A DNA stretch of 64,000 nt from Gonatopus flavifemur (Eukaryota > Arthropoda > Insecta > Hymenoptera > Dryinidae), in the NCBI GenBank assembly GCA_018340375.1, contig JAFFJZ010000001.1, forward strand, positions 56,164,001 through 56,228,000. The letters run 5' to 3'. Under the pieces are notes generated by a model. It made no database searches. It was not told where the DNA came from and saw only the letters and a list, made by a program, of their open reading frames with translations. Positions 1-13,800 of the stretch are shown in pieces. A program made the translations under genes and the position numbers. Positions within the stretch are counted from its first letter, which is position 1. Every line of letters begins with the position of its first letter.

Positions 1-61
1 GAGATTTAGTCGGCATTGAATTTGACCTGAATGATTTTGATGAAACATTCATCACTTTTCA

Positions 62-249
62 TGTTCTTCAAGTTTGAGTCGTTTATAGAACCAAAACGAA
101 ACTGCAAACTCACAAAATTTGTTAAATCATGGGTATTTATCTTTCCGCGTTGACTTCTTGGAACTGGAAACATCGTTTCAAGAATGTACTGCAATTTCGG
201 TATTCAGTTACCAATCAGTTTCAATAAACGGTTCAAACTTCAGCAACAT
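62..249. repeat. Diverged copy of the fold-back arm
   Basis: AAGTTTGAGTCGTTTATAGA and, further on, TTCAATAAACGGTTCAAACT plus TCAGCAACAT follow the order and orientation of arm 2 at about 36440-36655, with substitutions and gaps. It shows the arm sequence is a dispersed repeat family and not a local duplication. Confidence 0.6.
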
Positions 250-1701
250 TTATATTCCCCTTATCATTTAGGAACCGAATAAAATAATAGGGAAATAGCG
301 TTTCGATGATGTTCTTTTTTTATATATTTAATTATTTTTATTATAAGAAGAAAAGTTTTCAGAACCTCAAATTCTTCTAATCGAAATAGTTTATCATTTT
401 TTTTTTAGTTTAGCACCTTTGAATCAGTACAGATATTTGTGATTAAAATATAAATATTTCGACATTTGTTCATTCAGTTTCTTTGGTTTTTAGAATATTT
501 ATTTGTTGTGAAAGATTTAAAATATGACAGAGTATATCGAGGAAGTATACTGTTGAAAATTCCTAATCCTCTGATTAAAATAGAAATATACTCGATACAG
601 GTGGACATCGGGATAACAATGGAATTCCTATTTTCGATTACAGTAGCACATAATGTGTTTTTACGGGGACGACAGAATGTCGAAGAAAGGATTCTAAATT
701 CTCTTTGATTCGATATAAAACTTTTTAAAACTAAATAAAAAAAAGGACAAAAATTTAGTGTAATTCCATGAAACGGTCAAGCGGTTTGAACCAGATTTCT
801 GTTTTGAAATTTTCAAGTCTAATCGATCTTTCTTTCTGGTCTTCCTTCCACGACTGTGGTCTAAAAAGTTAATTTTAGTTTCCGTATACCCTTGGTCGTT
901 TTGTTACGAAGATCTCGCGAATAGCGTAATTTGTTTCTTCGAGGTATCGCATCGCACGTTAAGTCGGTGAACCGTTTATAAGTGCCCATGAAAATGATTC
1001 TTGCACGTTTCATGTATGAATTTTGTATTAAAATATTCATGGGGGCATACAAGATTTTCCCACAGGGCTATGTTCGTTAATTTTGAACATGTAGCACATT
1101 CCATGTGAAATTCGGTGCAATTGGTATGTAGTCAGACTTAGTCATAACGATAAATCAAGTTGATTGTAAATGTGTACATATTCTTGAACGTTGGGAGGAA
1201 GATATTTTGAAACGATTATTCAACGTTCGCCTAGAACTAGGGAAAAATTTAGATACATACAACAATGACTTTTCTCGAAGGGCTAGTGAGATGAAAAAGA
1301 TTTTTCAAAGAAGAATGACGGGTATCGTGATATATAAATGTATAATATATATTGCGATAAAGCAAACCCTCTCTATGACAATCACAATTCAAAGATAGTC
1401 TTATATATTAATAACGATGCAACACGAGTACAGAATTTTCATGATCGTGATGTGAACATTGCTTTATTTTATAAATAGCTATGATGTAATATAAGAATTG
1501 GTATGTACATCAATTCCTTTTAGAAATAGCATCATAAATGTACCTAGTTAATAAGAAAATTTATGCTCAACTTTCGCATAAGAAACCCTGGGCAACCTCT
1601 TCGTTAATCGTTGATATTCTTTTGTGTCCTAATATATATTATACAGCGATCTATTTTATCTGTCTGGGGCTTATTGATTTTCTCAGACTTTTTCTTATCA
1701 C

Positions 1702-1733
1702 AACAACAACAACAACAATAATAATAATAATAA
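1702..1733 (+). repeat. Compound (ACA)n(ATA)n microsatellite
   Basis: ACAACAACAACAACA passes directly into ATAATAATAATAATAA. Confidence 0.85.
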
Positions 1734-4377
1734 AGAGTATCGTAATTTCTGGGACCGGTTGAATATTTTTCCCGAAATAGTTTGAAAATATCATCAACGT
1801 TTGGATTGTGTTTTGGAAATGTTGTTGAAGGACCACGCGAGGGGAGAAAGTTTGTCAAAATTGGGACATAAAGATGGTTTTAACGATGTTCTCATTTATT
1901 CGCCGGACACGACATTTCGAGGAATACAAAAAAGTGAAACGTGATTATTTTGTATCGCGAAATGTACGATATGCGATGGTGGAATGAACTCTCCTTCGGG
2001 TAGAATTATCATCGAATGAGCAGGAAGAGTTTTTCCGAGTCTATATCTTGGTTTGAATTTCTGTATTCGGGGAGCTTTGAGAAGAGATACGATATAGGTT
2101 TCTTTATAAAGATGTTTCCCACATTCCATTCCAATCCTCGTTGGTATTGTCGTGTTTTATTCCTACGTTCGTGTGCCTATCAAGGAGAAGATCATTTTTC
2201 ATATATGAGGAGTACGCGCGAGGGAAGAATTTGCAAACTCCTCTATTCGAGCTTAGATTATAATTCAAAGATCATAACATTGTCTCGAATGGGAATATCT
2301 CATCCGATTCTAATAAAACTTGCAACATGAAGGAATAGTCTTATACGCGATTTTTCCACATGGGATTTCTTCTTCTCCATTCTTCTTCCTCCGTTTCATC
2401 CATTTTGTTCTCGTTTATGTATGAAATCGATAAACGTGGTGGTGAATTCCTGGCAAGGTATGATGTGGTGCAGCATTATAACACGCTGAACTCGTAGAAA
2501 CTGAAGCGTAAGGTGAATTTATGACTTGGAATCTATTTTTAGATTTATTTGAAGCATTTATTAAATATTTGAATTTGTGAGTTTGGATGCTCATTTTTTC
2601 GAGATTTCGGGGAACGTTCGAGAAAAACTCCGAGAGAAGCAATTTTGAAATAGTTGAGTTCTGCGACACATCATAATTCGCCTGGAGGGGAAAATTTCGT
2701 TGAAAATTAGAATGTTTTATTGGATTTCAGATAAAAATCGATCAAATATTTGACGAGATTCGATATTACTGTTCAAGAAATTTCGATGGTTTTCAATATG
2801 ATTGAAATTGTTGGTCGATGTTCTCATCAATTCTGAATGTCATTTGGATAAGTTGGAAAATTTTTCCAAGTTTTGATACACTGAGAAAAAAGATACTGGA
2901 GTCAACTACACGCACGACAAGCGTCGTTGCATAATAATTCTCCAGAAATTGTGACTCCTTTCAATGTGGCTCAATCGGGGTCAAAGTTAGGACCGAGGTT
3001 AAATAACTAACTACAATTTCGTTGTGTTGTTGATTGAATTTTGATGATGAATATTAGAACAGATTTCAATGAACATTCATGAAAAATCACTCAAATTCAT
3101 TGCTAACTTTGAAAAAATTTGAATGCTTTTCAGGTTCCCTAAGTCCCGAGGGATCAACAATTTCTATCTCAATAAAGCGAAAAGATACCCTGGTAAAACA
3201 AATCTCTCTAAATCTCTCTGGGAATTTCATATTTAAGAGAAATTCACAGAAAATTAGCGAGATTTGGATAGATCCAAAGACATTGACAAACTGGTGGGTT
3301 GGAAAAAATCTTGCGTTGAACTTTTCAGAGAAATTCAGAAAAATTCAGACAGAAGTAGACGGAGAAAAATTTTTTATTCACAATTTCAGAGGACTTCAAG
3401 AAAAGTCTGGGTGATTTACAAACAAGTGAATTGGAAAGAATTGTGAATTGATCTCTGGAGAAGGATTCAGAGAAACTGAGACTAATTTAAAGAGAGCTTT
3501 GAAATCTGAATAAATGGAATTCTGAAGGATTGAGATAGATTTCAACAGATTCCGAAGAATCTCGAGGAATTTTCAAATCTCAATCAGAAAAATTCTCTAA
3601 CTTTATCTGAATTTCTCACGAAGATGTCCCAAACTACGAGAAGATTAAGATTTTTTTTGGTTACCAGGAACATCTTTAGATATCTGAAAGATTCGAAAGT
3701 CGAAACCCAAAGACATTTTCAAAATACTTTGTAAAGATATCTCTTCCGAATCTAAAAAATGTCTATACAAGAAATTTTAATCAGTTCAAGATATCTGAAT
3801 ATTTCTCAAGAAAGATATTTGAAAAACGTCTTTTAGTTATCCTCGAGGATTTTCCATATAAACATATATAAATATGCCTCGACGACATTTCTGCTCAGAT
3901 ATCTTCAAGATATATGTGAGAGATCTACGTACCAACATAAAAATTGATGTCTTCAAATTTGTTTTAGAGGAAGTTTAAGATGTCTTACGTAACACGTTCA
4001 GACACTCTTTTGGGGGTTCGAAACACGTTTTACGTCTAAAAGGCATCCTCTAGATCAGTTATGGACGTAAAACATGATTCAAATGTCTACAAGATATCTG
4101 AATACATTGCATAAGACATCTCGAACTCGTCTAAACGATATCCTAAGACATCAATTGTTACGTGGTTATTTATTGGGCATTAACACCAGGATTGAATTTC
4201 TGAATAAATTTGATGAAAACTCATTGTGTGCCTTAAAAAACACTGTAATTTCTGATTGATTTTTTTCCCTGTGACATTCAGTGTTTTTTCATAACGAGAA
4301 TCCAAAAAATGCAGTTGAATTGAGCAATTTTCAACATAATTTCGACAAATTGTGCCTTCTAAATTGGAAAGAGTAAG

Positions 4378-4475
4378 ATTTCCACTCGAATAAAAAGATA
4401 GTTTCTCTTCTTATGGAGTGGAAATTCACTCTTTATGCAGCCAGGAGGGAACCTATCTTTTCGTCCAAGTGGAAT
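4378..4475. repeat. Short hairpin element
   Basis: TTTCCACTCGAATAAAAAGA and TAG are mirrored by CTATCTTTTCGTCCAAGTGG and AATTC: an imperfect inverted repeat of about 24 bp around a 50-bp centre. Size and form fit a MITE remnant. Confidence 0.4.
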
Positions 4476-4641
4476 TCTCTCACTCTTCTGTATTTAGAGA
4501 GTGTTGACTTTCGATATGTCATAATCGTGAAATTTCTTGAGGTTTCAATCGTCTTCTATAAAAGTTTCATCGAAATTCAATCGAATCTTTTCCCCATAGC
4601 TTCGATGGCAAAGAAAATCTGTATAAACAGTGCCATTGTGA

Positions 4642-4825
4642 CTGAAAATTCCTGGATGGACGGGATTCCTAAATCCTCATGTGGATTCCGATTTTGGATC
4701 CTGGAACCACTTGGGTTCTCGTCTGGCGGAACCTAAGCGACCTCGAGCGGAAGTTTGAATAGTAACACAGGCTCCATGTGGAAACCCAACTTATCCCGGA
4801 ATTCTGTCCATCCGAGAATTTTCAG
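4642..4825. mobile_element. MITE, 184 bp, family with GGATGGAC terminal repeats
   Basis: The left end CTGAAAATTCCTGGATGGAC and the reverse complement of the right end CTGAAAATTCTCGGATGGAC differ at two positions over 20 bp. Similar termini occur at 19286-19525. No coding sequence and no clear target duplication. Confidence 0.7.
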
Positions 4826-5148
4826 GTGGGAAAAGTTTTCACTGTTATATACAATTTACATATAAAACTTAATTGAATTATATATACGTTATATATAATT
4901 CTTCAAAATTTTTCCTCTCGGGATACACAATTTTACACAGTTTTAATTTCATTACCACCAACGATCGTTCAAAACTCTTCGGGAGGAATTTATTACAAAT
5001 TATACAATACATAATAAATTGTGATATTATTTATTACATATTATGTATCGAAAATTTGATTTCTGGCTTCTATGGTATTATTTCAGTAACGATTAGATGT
5101 TAAACTGAAACGAATTCCTCAAATTTATTTTGATTCACTTTCCAAGAT

Positions 5149-5365
5149 TCACGAAAAAAAATAATCAGCTATCATTTGGATACCTAAAAATTAGCTATAG
5201 GGGCTATTTTTTAGCTCTCACAGCTACTTAATTGATAGTAACAGTGAGAAAAGTAGCTGATGCTTTTCTAATGTGCTAGTTAATAAATAGCCCTAGCTGC
5301 AATTCTTTTAGACATAGCAGTGAAAAAAGGGAGCTAAAAAACACAGCTATTTCATTTTTTGCGAG
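5149..5365 (+). mobile_element. TAGCT-rich MITE, copy 1
   Basis: The A-rich left end (CACGAAAAAAAATAATCAGC) and T-rich right end (AGCTATTTCATTTTTTGCGA) enclose repeated TAGCT motifs. The ends match those of 7130-7384 in reverse orientation, showing two insertions of one family 2 kb apart. Confidence 0.6.
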
Positions 5366-7129
5366 TTGATTCATCGGTTCAATCAACTAAAAAGAATTAT
5401 TTTAGAAATTATTGATCAACTTCTAGAGTTTTATAATTCCTCCGATATGGTGATTTAGAATTCAACAGTTCACGAACTCACACATTTTTCATTTGGTTAT
5501 AGTTTTGCAAGAAGATAATTCCGAGTCGAAAAATTTTCAAATTATTTGCAATTTATATTCAATTGAATATGGGACCGTCCACAAATTACGTGACGCTATT
5601 TACTATTTCTCTTTCTATCTCACTTACCATGTTTGGAGTTGGAGCAACGAAGAACAACGAATAAAAGCGTTACATAATTTATGAACGGTCCATACAGTTT
5701 ATGTATAAGTTATATTCAATTATTTTGAACTAAAAATTTCTCCACTCACACAGTGGAAAATTGTTGTGAATTTTGTTTTTCAATATTCAGAAAGAGTTTA
5801 AATTTGACATATTAATCACTGCACCTTTTTGTAATTCTCAACAAAAATCCTGAAATAAATCACCTGTCTTGGTGAATCGATGTTCTTTTCGTTGAGCATT
5901 TATCGAGTCTTTATTAAATCTTATAAAACGTTAATCGCCGCAGGTAGTGCGACGAAAATTTTGCAGGTAGTGTTTCGGTCCCGCCGAGCCTGACCGAGTC
6001 TCGATTTAGTCTCGGAATTGATAATCTCTTCTCGGTCTCAGATTCCCTGTCTCAGTATCGTCTCGGTCTCGAGATTCCCTGTCTCGACAATACATTATAC
6101 GTTTCGCCGGAATTTTCGGTATCGTCGGGACTCTCGGTTTGACAGGTATCGTCTCGTCTCGTATTGTTCTCGGTGTTGTCCGAAACACTAGTTGCAGGAA
6201 TATATATATCAGAGTAGAACTCTTTCTCAGTATTTGAAAAGAAAATTGAGTAGAGCGCAGATTTTTGCCCATCAATGCATCAAAATTTTCCACTTCAGCT
6301 CGTGGGAGTTCACGTAAGATGTTGTGAGATCATCATTTTTGTTCCTCATTGTTGAGAGGTGACGTAAAAAAGAATTAACGATAACGATTACAGTGAAATA
6401 CGGGATATCGGAGATTCACATGATTTTGATAGTCCTGCATTTTCTGAAGATTCGAAGAAAATGACATAGGATTCCTAGGAAAGTGAAGAAAGAGCGTTTC
6501 TATTGCGATTTGAAGTAGCATTACACAATCTAGTAAGATTGGAAGTAGAATAAGTAACGCCGGACAGCACTTAGTACCGGACACTGAGAATATCTATCTA
6601 ACTGAAAACGATACATATATATTTGTTGCATAGTTTGAATACGTACATCGAGCGGAGTGACGAAACGTACCGCTAGGCGGCTGTGTGCATGCGCGCCTTC
6701 CCAAGAATCAATTCATATTAGAGTCTTATATATTTTTGTGTCTGTTTAGTGTCAAAATTGTGAAGGCTCGTGCGGATGTTCCTGAATGTTCTGACAATTA
6801 TATTTGTGATCGCTGCAAGATTAGATAATTTTGAAAATTACTTTTCTTCTTTTTTTTCTATAAGCGTTCGGTACTAGGTGTCACTTTCCAAACTCATCAA
6901 TTCTTAGTATTAAATACAAATATATTTTTTCGTTATTTCCAAATCAAATAAATATGTGAATACTTATTGTATTGTTGAAAACTGTCAAAAGTTTATTATA
7001 AAAATTAAAATATTGAAGTTCCTATGTATTTAATTTTTTTATGAACCATTAACCTCGAGTGTCCAGTACTGAGAGACTTCCCCCTATCTCTCCATCTTCA
7101 CCATTAATATGGATTCACAGTTTTTCTTT

Positions 7130-7384
7130 CGCACACAAAAAAATGAAACAGCTATGGCAGCTACTCATTTTTTTAGTACCCCTTTTTCACAACTATAGCT
7201 ACAATAATTGCACCTGTAGCTATTTTCTAGCTATCACAATAGAAAATGGTAGCCGTAAAAATTGCACAGGTTTTTTGGCTGATATTTGGATAGTCAAATA
7301 ATTTTCGCTGTGACAGCTGAAAAATAACTCCAGAAGCTAATTTCGTAGCTATCCAAATAATAGCTAATTATTTTTTTCCATGCG
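7130..7384 (-). mobile_element. TAGCT-rich MITE, copy 2 (opposite orientation)
   Basis: The reverse complement of its right end (AAAAAAATAATTAGCTATTA and TTTGGATA) follows the left end of the 5149-5365 copy. Its left end CAAAAAAATGAAACAGCT mirrors that copy's right end. A shorter related block with GTAGCTAA/ACAGCT motifs is at about 7648-7820, and another at about 37335-37490. Confidence 0.6.
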
Positions 7385-7899
7385 TAGCCCCTCTATTCAA
7401 CATCCCTATATCCCTATTCCCATAGGATAGAAAATTTTCAGTATTTCCATCACTTTTTACTTTTTCATACCGTTGAACATGTATTTATTCGATGAATATG
7501 ATAGGAAAGATTTTGATGGTTCATTCCTTTCGTTGTTATAGATGATGTATTTCGCGTAGGATATTTTCATCTCAAAGAGAACGAAAACCTGTTCGAGAAG
7601 TGTAGTACCGTAGACCTTCGCGAGTCATATTTTTCTCTAAACGGTGCACGGAAAAAAATGAATTATCTGTGAGAAAGATAGTCATTTTTGAGTTGCTGTA
7701 GCTAAATGTTTATCTTAATCAGCGGAAGTTTGGAAGCTGTCCCGTGGGTGCTGAGATATTTAGCGGTGATAGCTGAAGTTCAGCTGACACAGTTAAAAAC
7801 TTCTTTCTCTGCGTTTTTTTGTCTATTCTCCTGTCCAACTGAACTCCTCCGCAACTCATTCTATTCATAAATCATTCGACGACGAAGCGTGACTTCTAC

Positions 7900-10800
7900 T
7901 TTAACGAACAACATCGAAATTCTGACCCTCGTTTTGATACTTTTTGTACAATATTCCATCAACATATATCATATGCATATGTATACACTCATATGTATAT
8001 GATATACAACTATTCATACACATTATATAGGTATATATATATTTGGTATCAATTAAGATGTTATGTGTGTATGTGTGTTAATACACATGATAAATTCAAG
8101 TACATAAATATTGAATATACATTTTTTTGATAATATAATACTGACGCGCGGACGCTCGTTGCCCTGGTTTAAGCCGTATGATTTCCAAGTTATTTTGATT
8201 GTATTCTTTGTTCTCTTTTTAATTACCCTAGAATCAACAGCACATCATTTATTTTTCTCTAGTATCCGGATAATACTATTTAGAAAATAAATCGAGCTGA
8301 CGTTACGAAGAAAGAATCAAAGTGTAGCATTGCCGAGAATTTCCAGAATAGGTGGTGACAGAGTTCGATGAATAGAATGAATTTCACGTATTCCAAAAGC
8401 TTGACTCGTTGGAAAAGAATTATTCGATTATTGAGTATTCAACATTTCTCGATCATTCGTTTCATCGTCGTATATGAAAATCATGTAAACGAAAAATGAA
8501 AAAATATCGAGGATTTTGATTTCAAATATACGTATATATACACAATATCGTCTTTCAGAAAGGGAGTTGGTAGGGTGTGAGTGTAAACTCGGAGGTGAAT
8601 TCTACAGAATTTGTCTCCTCTCGTCTATTTTATAACGGGATTCTTTTCTCATGGTATATCTTCCTTTTGCACATCACTATCATTATTTATTTATTATAAT
8701 CGATTTTTATTTTCATATAATTTTCTCCTCCCTCAAAATTGAAATAAAATTCAGTATCTATATATATATATACATACATATACTACATACGTATGTATAT
8801 ACACATAAATCTACGTTTTAATTTCGTACAATATTTGTCTTAGGCCTTGGCTTTTCTTTTCCTGGCAACTCGGTACCACATAATATCGCATTTGAAATTG
8901 ACTGAACGGTATGTTATAAGTATACATACAAACTCGAGTCTTACGATATCCAATGAAAGATCCATTCCTGCTGATTTGTACAGTATATACATATATACAT
9001 ACACACGAGTGAGGGTGAAGATGGTACCAATGAATGGGATGTATCACTTGGTTTCAAATCATCGGCTTATAAAATTCCTGTTATCGTCAACGTTGGTTCA
9101 AATAATTCATTCCTTCGATTCAATATGACTTTTTCTCTTTCATAAATGTGCAGTAGAAAATTGAGTACAATCGCGAATGTACAAAAATGTGCGTTTGTAT
9201 GGAATTATAATAATTATAATATACATGTATATATGTATATATTATACGCGAAGATGCGATGCAAGGATTGTGTAAAAAATATGATGACGATGATACTCTC
9301 TAAACTTGAGAAGATTTCTTGTATTCGATTCGAGTGATATTTCACTCTTCGGAGTGAAAAATTCACTCAAAAAATAGAGTGATTGTCAAAAATTGAATAT
9401 CTGGGAAATTTCACTCGAATTAATTCTTTGAGAGAGCAGGTTGATGTCAGGACAATTGTTCGATATTGGAAATTATCGTAAGACATTGATCATCGAATCA
9501 TTAAAATTGAACGTTCATCGGCCAGCTGTAGGTTGACGCTCACGTTATTTTTTATACAACATATACACAACCTATTGAATAATACGCTTGCCCATATTTT
9601 AACAATGGCACATAATTTTGAGCGGATTCCTTACGTAACTTGAAGCACGAGAAAAATATCTTTATATAATTGTCATATATCAACTTTAATACTGCGAATC
9701 GGTATATTGTTTTGATTAATTACGACGATAACTTTATTATTTCAATACTTTCTTGATTATTGTAACTAGTTAATAGGAACATGAAAAGAGGAACAAAATA
9801 ATCATTTCAATACAATCGAAAAAGAAGAGAGAAAGGTTTACTGGAAGCCACACTGAAATAACTAGCTCTGGATCTTTGGCTTCATTCTTGTCATTTTATT
9901 TATCAACGTATCGTGTACAAATTAAAAACAAAAATAATAAATTAGGATAATATAAATACGTTTTGATTGATAGTCTCGTTAAAAGAGGGAAATATATTTA
10001 TATATATTTATATATATAATAATATTTATTTTCTCTTAAATTACATTTGCAACAATTATCTTTTGTAGTTTCCCTACAGCTGACCGCGTTCGTGATACAT
10101 TAAAAACACTATTAACAATGCGTTCTTTTGTAGTAAAAGTTGATAGAGAATAGTATAACATCAAATAGAAGAGTATAAAGAACCATGCTGGTGTATTGAG
10201 ATAGACATTAAAGTAGATAATAGATAAGAGGACAATAGATTATTATGATATTAATAATTGATAATAATTTTTCGCTTGTTTATAAGAGTAATTTTGCATA
10301 AAACGTTGATGATCAGTTAGTAGACTTGTTTTCTCTTTAATACAGTATTTTTTTTGAGCACATTCCTCAGGTGTATAACCACGCTACACTTTCTTCATAG
10401 AGTTGTACCAATTCGTTGAACAATGCCATTCTTTTCTTTGACGCGACAAATTATACAAACAATCCTCTTTCGTGGCTTTGAGGAAATCATCCTTTCATGA
10501 CGTTGCAATCCAATTCCAAGGTTTGTTCGTGAGTATACAGTTGCTAAAAACTAAAGTTTCGATCGATCGATCGATCGTGAGGGGGATATTTGATTTCAAG
10601 ATTTTGATTATTACTTTTTGATTGCGAGTGTTTCAAACTGGTTAACGAAATATAATATTTCCAACTTATTCCAATGACAGTACAATATCGGTACAACTCC
10701 CTTAGTTGATGGCACGGGTCCGCCTATGTACAAATATGTAATACCATATACCACATACCATTTAAATACATCACATATTTATCATTTATCATATATATAT

Positions 10801-13800
10801 ATTTATATATATATATTCCATTCTTTTTTTCATCTGTGACGTGGAGGGACTCGTTTGTACAATTCATGCATATCTTCGTTACAGTTTCATTGCTTTGTTT
10901 ATGATGCCTTTCTCTATCTTTTTCTCTGAGTAATCAGCCTCCAGAACGCTTCTTTGATTCTTTTCTTGAATATTTCATAGTTCGAGTATCGTAAAAGACT
11001 TAAACGTTAACAAACAATCACAACGGGTGTTATTTTCTCGTTATCATAACAAAACTTCCAAGTACAATATAACAATCAAAGAAGTCTTATGATTTGCTAA
11101 TTTTGGTTTTTTTCTTCAGTTTTCAAATTTTCATTTGCGTCATTTTAACGGAAACAGGAAACTAAGATCAGTCTAGAAACTAAGATTTTATTGAAAAATT
11201 ATGAAACTTTCTTCTCGCGTAATGGGGAAACTAGGGAAAGAGAGACGGAGGTCTGTATCGAAACAGCCATCAGACAAATCCGGATGAATCTTAGCGGTTT
11301 CCCTGGGACAAAAACTGAGCAGAACCGAACAGATCCGAACAGGTTCCTGCCTGGATTTGCATGATTCTGTTGGTTTTTGTACCAGGAACTGCCTGGGATC
11401 TGCTCGACATTTTCGGCAGGAGGGTTTCAAGAGATTTCTTCTTGATTTGCAAAAAGAATTTCAGAGTCGAATCAATGAAGAAATCATTTATAGAGTATAA
11501 TAATTCTACACTTGCTTTTAGAAACTGATTGTAGGGGAATTTCAACTGTTTTGTATGAATTTTCAATCTCTTATCTCTTCATGCTCATTCCCTCAGCTTC
11601 CCCAGCATAAAATTTGCTCGAATTTGATCGTTCGTTCCAAATGAATGTTAAATGTCTATAATTCGATTTACTTCGGATTACCACTAGTTAAAAACCACAT
11701 TGTTCCTGAACATTTCTAAATCTATCGAGTTAGGTTACATACAATAATTAATTACATTAGTAGAAACTTAGTTTCCGTAACAAGTGTATTGTCTTAAATG
11801 ATATGTCTGCTAATTTTGTTGTATGTGATCTACACCCCGAACCTGTGGCCGGAATACGTAATAATTCTCGCTCCTTTTATTACATCTTAAATAAACTAAC
11901 TAGACATGCTCTAGAAATCTTAATAATATTATTCTTTTAATAGATGTTTAGTCCTTAAAGATGTTTAATATTTTATATTTTTGCAATGAAGGCTCATTAC
12001 TCAGATATATTACAGTCTTGCAATGCGTCTTAGCCATCGTGTTGCTCTGCGAAAAGGAGTCTTTCCAACGGCACTGAGTATTACCAAAATTAATCAATCT
12101 CTCAATGTGCAATTAAAAACGTACGTATTCGAGATACTCAATACTTTTGTTGAAACTCCTTCATTGAACTTTTGTATCCAATTTGCAAAAATGATTAAAT
12201 AGAGATACTGTGGCCGGAACATTCGATCTTTCGTTTGAGGGGGAAGAATCATTAAAAAGAGTCGTCGACATCGTTGAGAATGAACTTAAAGTTAAAATCG
12301 ATCTACGTTTTACAATGAGTTTTGCTTTTTTCACAAAAATGACGTGTGACGTTTGATTTACAATGCTTTCGTTTCCGTACACATAAATATATATATATAC
12401 ACATATATATGTATATCAAAGAAATAAAGTGGAAGATTCGAGAAGCCATCATCATCGTTAAGAATTATTTATTAGGACACGGCAGATTCGTTAAAGCATC
12501 TTCAGTCACTTCTTTTACGAGTTAATCGTGTGAAAAGGTTAAAAAGTTATAATCCATCGCGCGTGATTCATTTAATGATAAAAGTTAATAGAAGAAGAGC
12601 GTTAACAATAACAATGATTTTTTTTTTCGTTTTAAGGAAGAAATAGAGCGTCTACGATTGGCAACTCTCTTGAATAACAATTTAGAGTTTCCGTACACGA
12701 AACTTGTTTATAAATATATTTTCAACACTCATAGAATCTCATAGAACATTGCTTGCTGTTCTTTTATTTATGCGATGATAATCGTCTTATCTTTCCTCCT
12801 TGCCTTTCTCTTTTGCAAATGATGTCCCTATATATACATTTATTTATATACAAATTATAAGATCATTGTATTCAATTTATTCACATCACGCGGGTCGTCC
12901 CAAGGGAAGCTATATAGAATTCCCATGTAAAGTACTCCCTTTTTCGTGCAAATTACACTTTTTTCCATCTTTAGATCTGTGTAGAGCCCGCATATTTTTC
13001 ACAGTTCTTTCCAACAAATGGAAATTTCATGGAGATAGTTGAATTCGAATTTGAAGAGAACAGAGGATAACTTACGTGTGAATTCTATAAGATCGCCTTT
13101 TTGCAAAACACATTACAATGATGTATTGTACTGAAATATTCGCTCATTGTACACAATTGTCGTATAAAATGTTCAATATATCAGACAGAGAGTAATATGC
13201 CGCGGGACCGAACCCATACTCCTGGGTGATGCTATTTTTGAAAAGAATATCGGTATCGGAGCTGTTTAATTGAAATATCTTGATTCACAATCTCACTTTC
13301 ATGTGTACAGAAGAATTGTATAAAAAGATATTTGAATTAACGTTACTACTTTTGAATCATCTTTTGCCACACGCGGCAATTGGGGGAAGTACGGACACCG
13401 ATATCCCATTGATCGCGTAAAGAGAAAAAATTTCGTTGAGTATTATTGAAGTTGTGAAAAAAAAGGAAGAATAAAGAATTCATCGATAAAGAGAAAACAA
13501 AAGCAAAGAACGAATTTTGAGTTGAAGGCACCCTACATATAGGAACACCTTATTCACGATAGACGTGTGACTCATCATTGTTCCTACAAGAGTCTCGCCA
13601 CGTAGTCCCTAATAAGGTAGAAAATCAAGCCAAATACATATATATATATACGCACTCACGCATAAATACACGCATACATTCACTCTCGTAAACATATACA
13701 CGCATACATATATTCATATATATTGAAATCGTAATACATATTCGTATGTATGAATATACGCATGTCTCATAAATCCCTCCTAAAACAATCTAAAATCTAC

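Larger units (their letters stand above)
1..7829. other. Repeat-rich flanking DNA without a recognised gene
   Basis: All ORFs here are short, unlike any family I recognise, and often made of repeats. The stretch holds a diverged copy of the 36-kb fold-back arm (62-249), a hairpin element (4378-4475), a MITE (4642-4825), two copies of a TAGCT-rich MITE in opposite orientations, and degenerate low-complexity blocks. A block at 3170-3620 is rich in AATTTC/TCAGAG, one at 3650-4150 is rich in AGATATCT, and one at 5985-6180 is rich in GTCTCG. Confidence 0.6.

Noticed and set aside
3079..3446. Lys/Ser-rich ORFs
   Set aside because: Built from degenerate TTCAGAGAAATT repeats.
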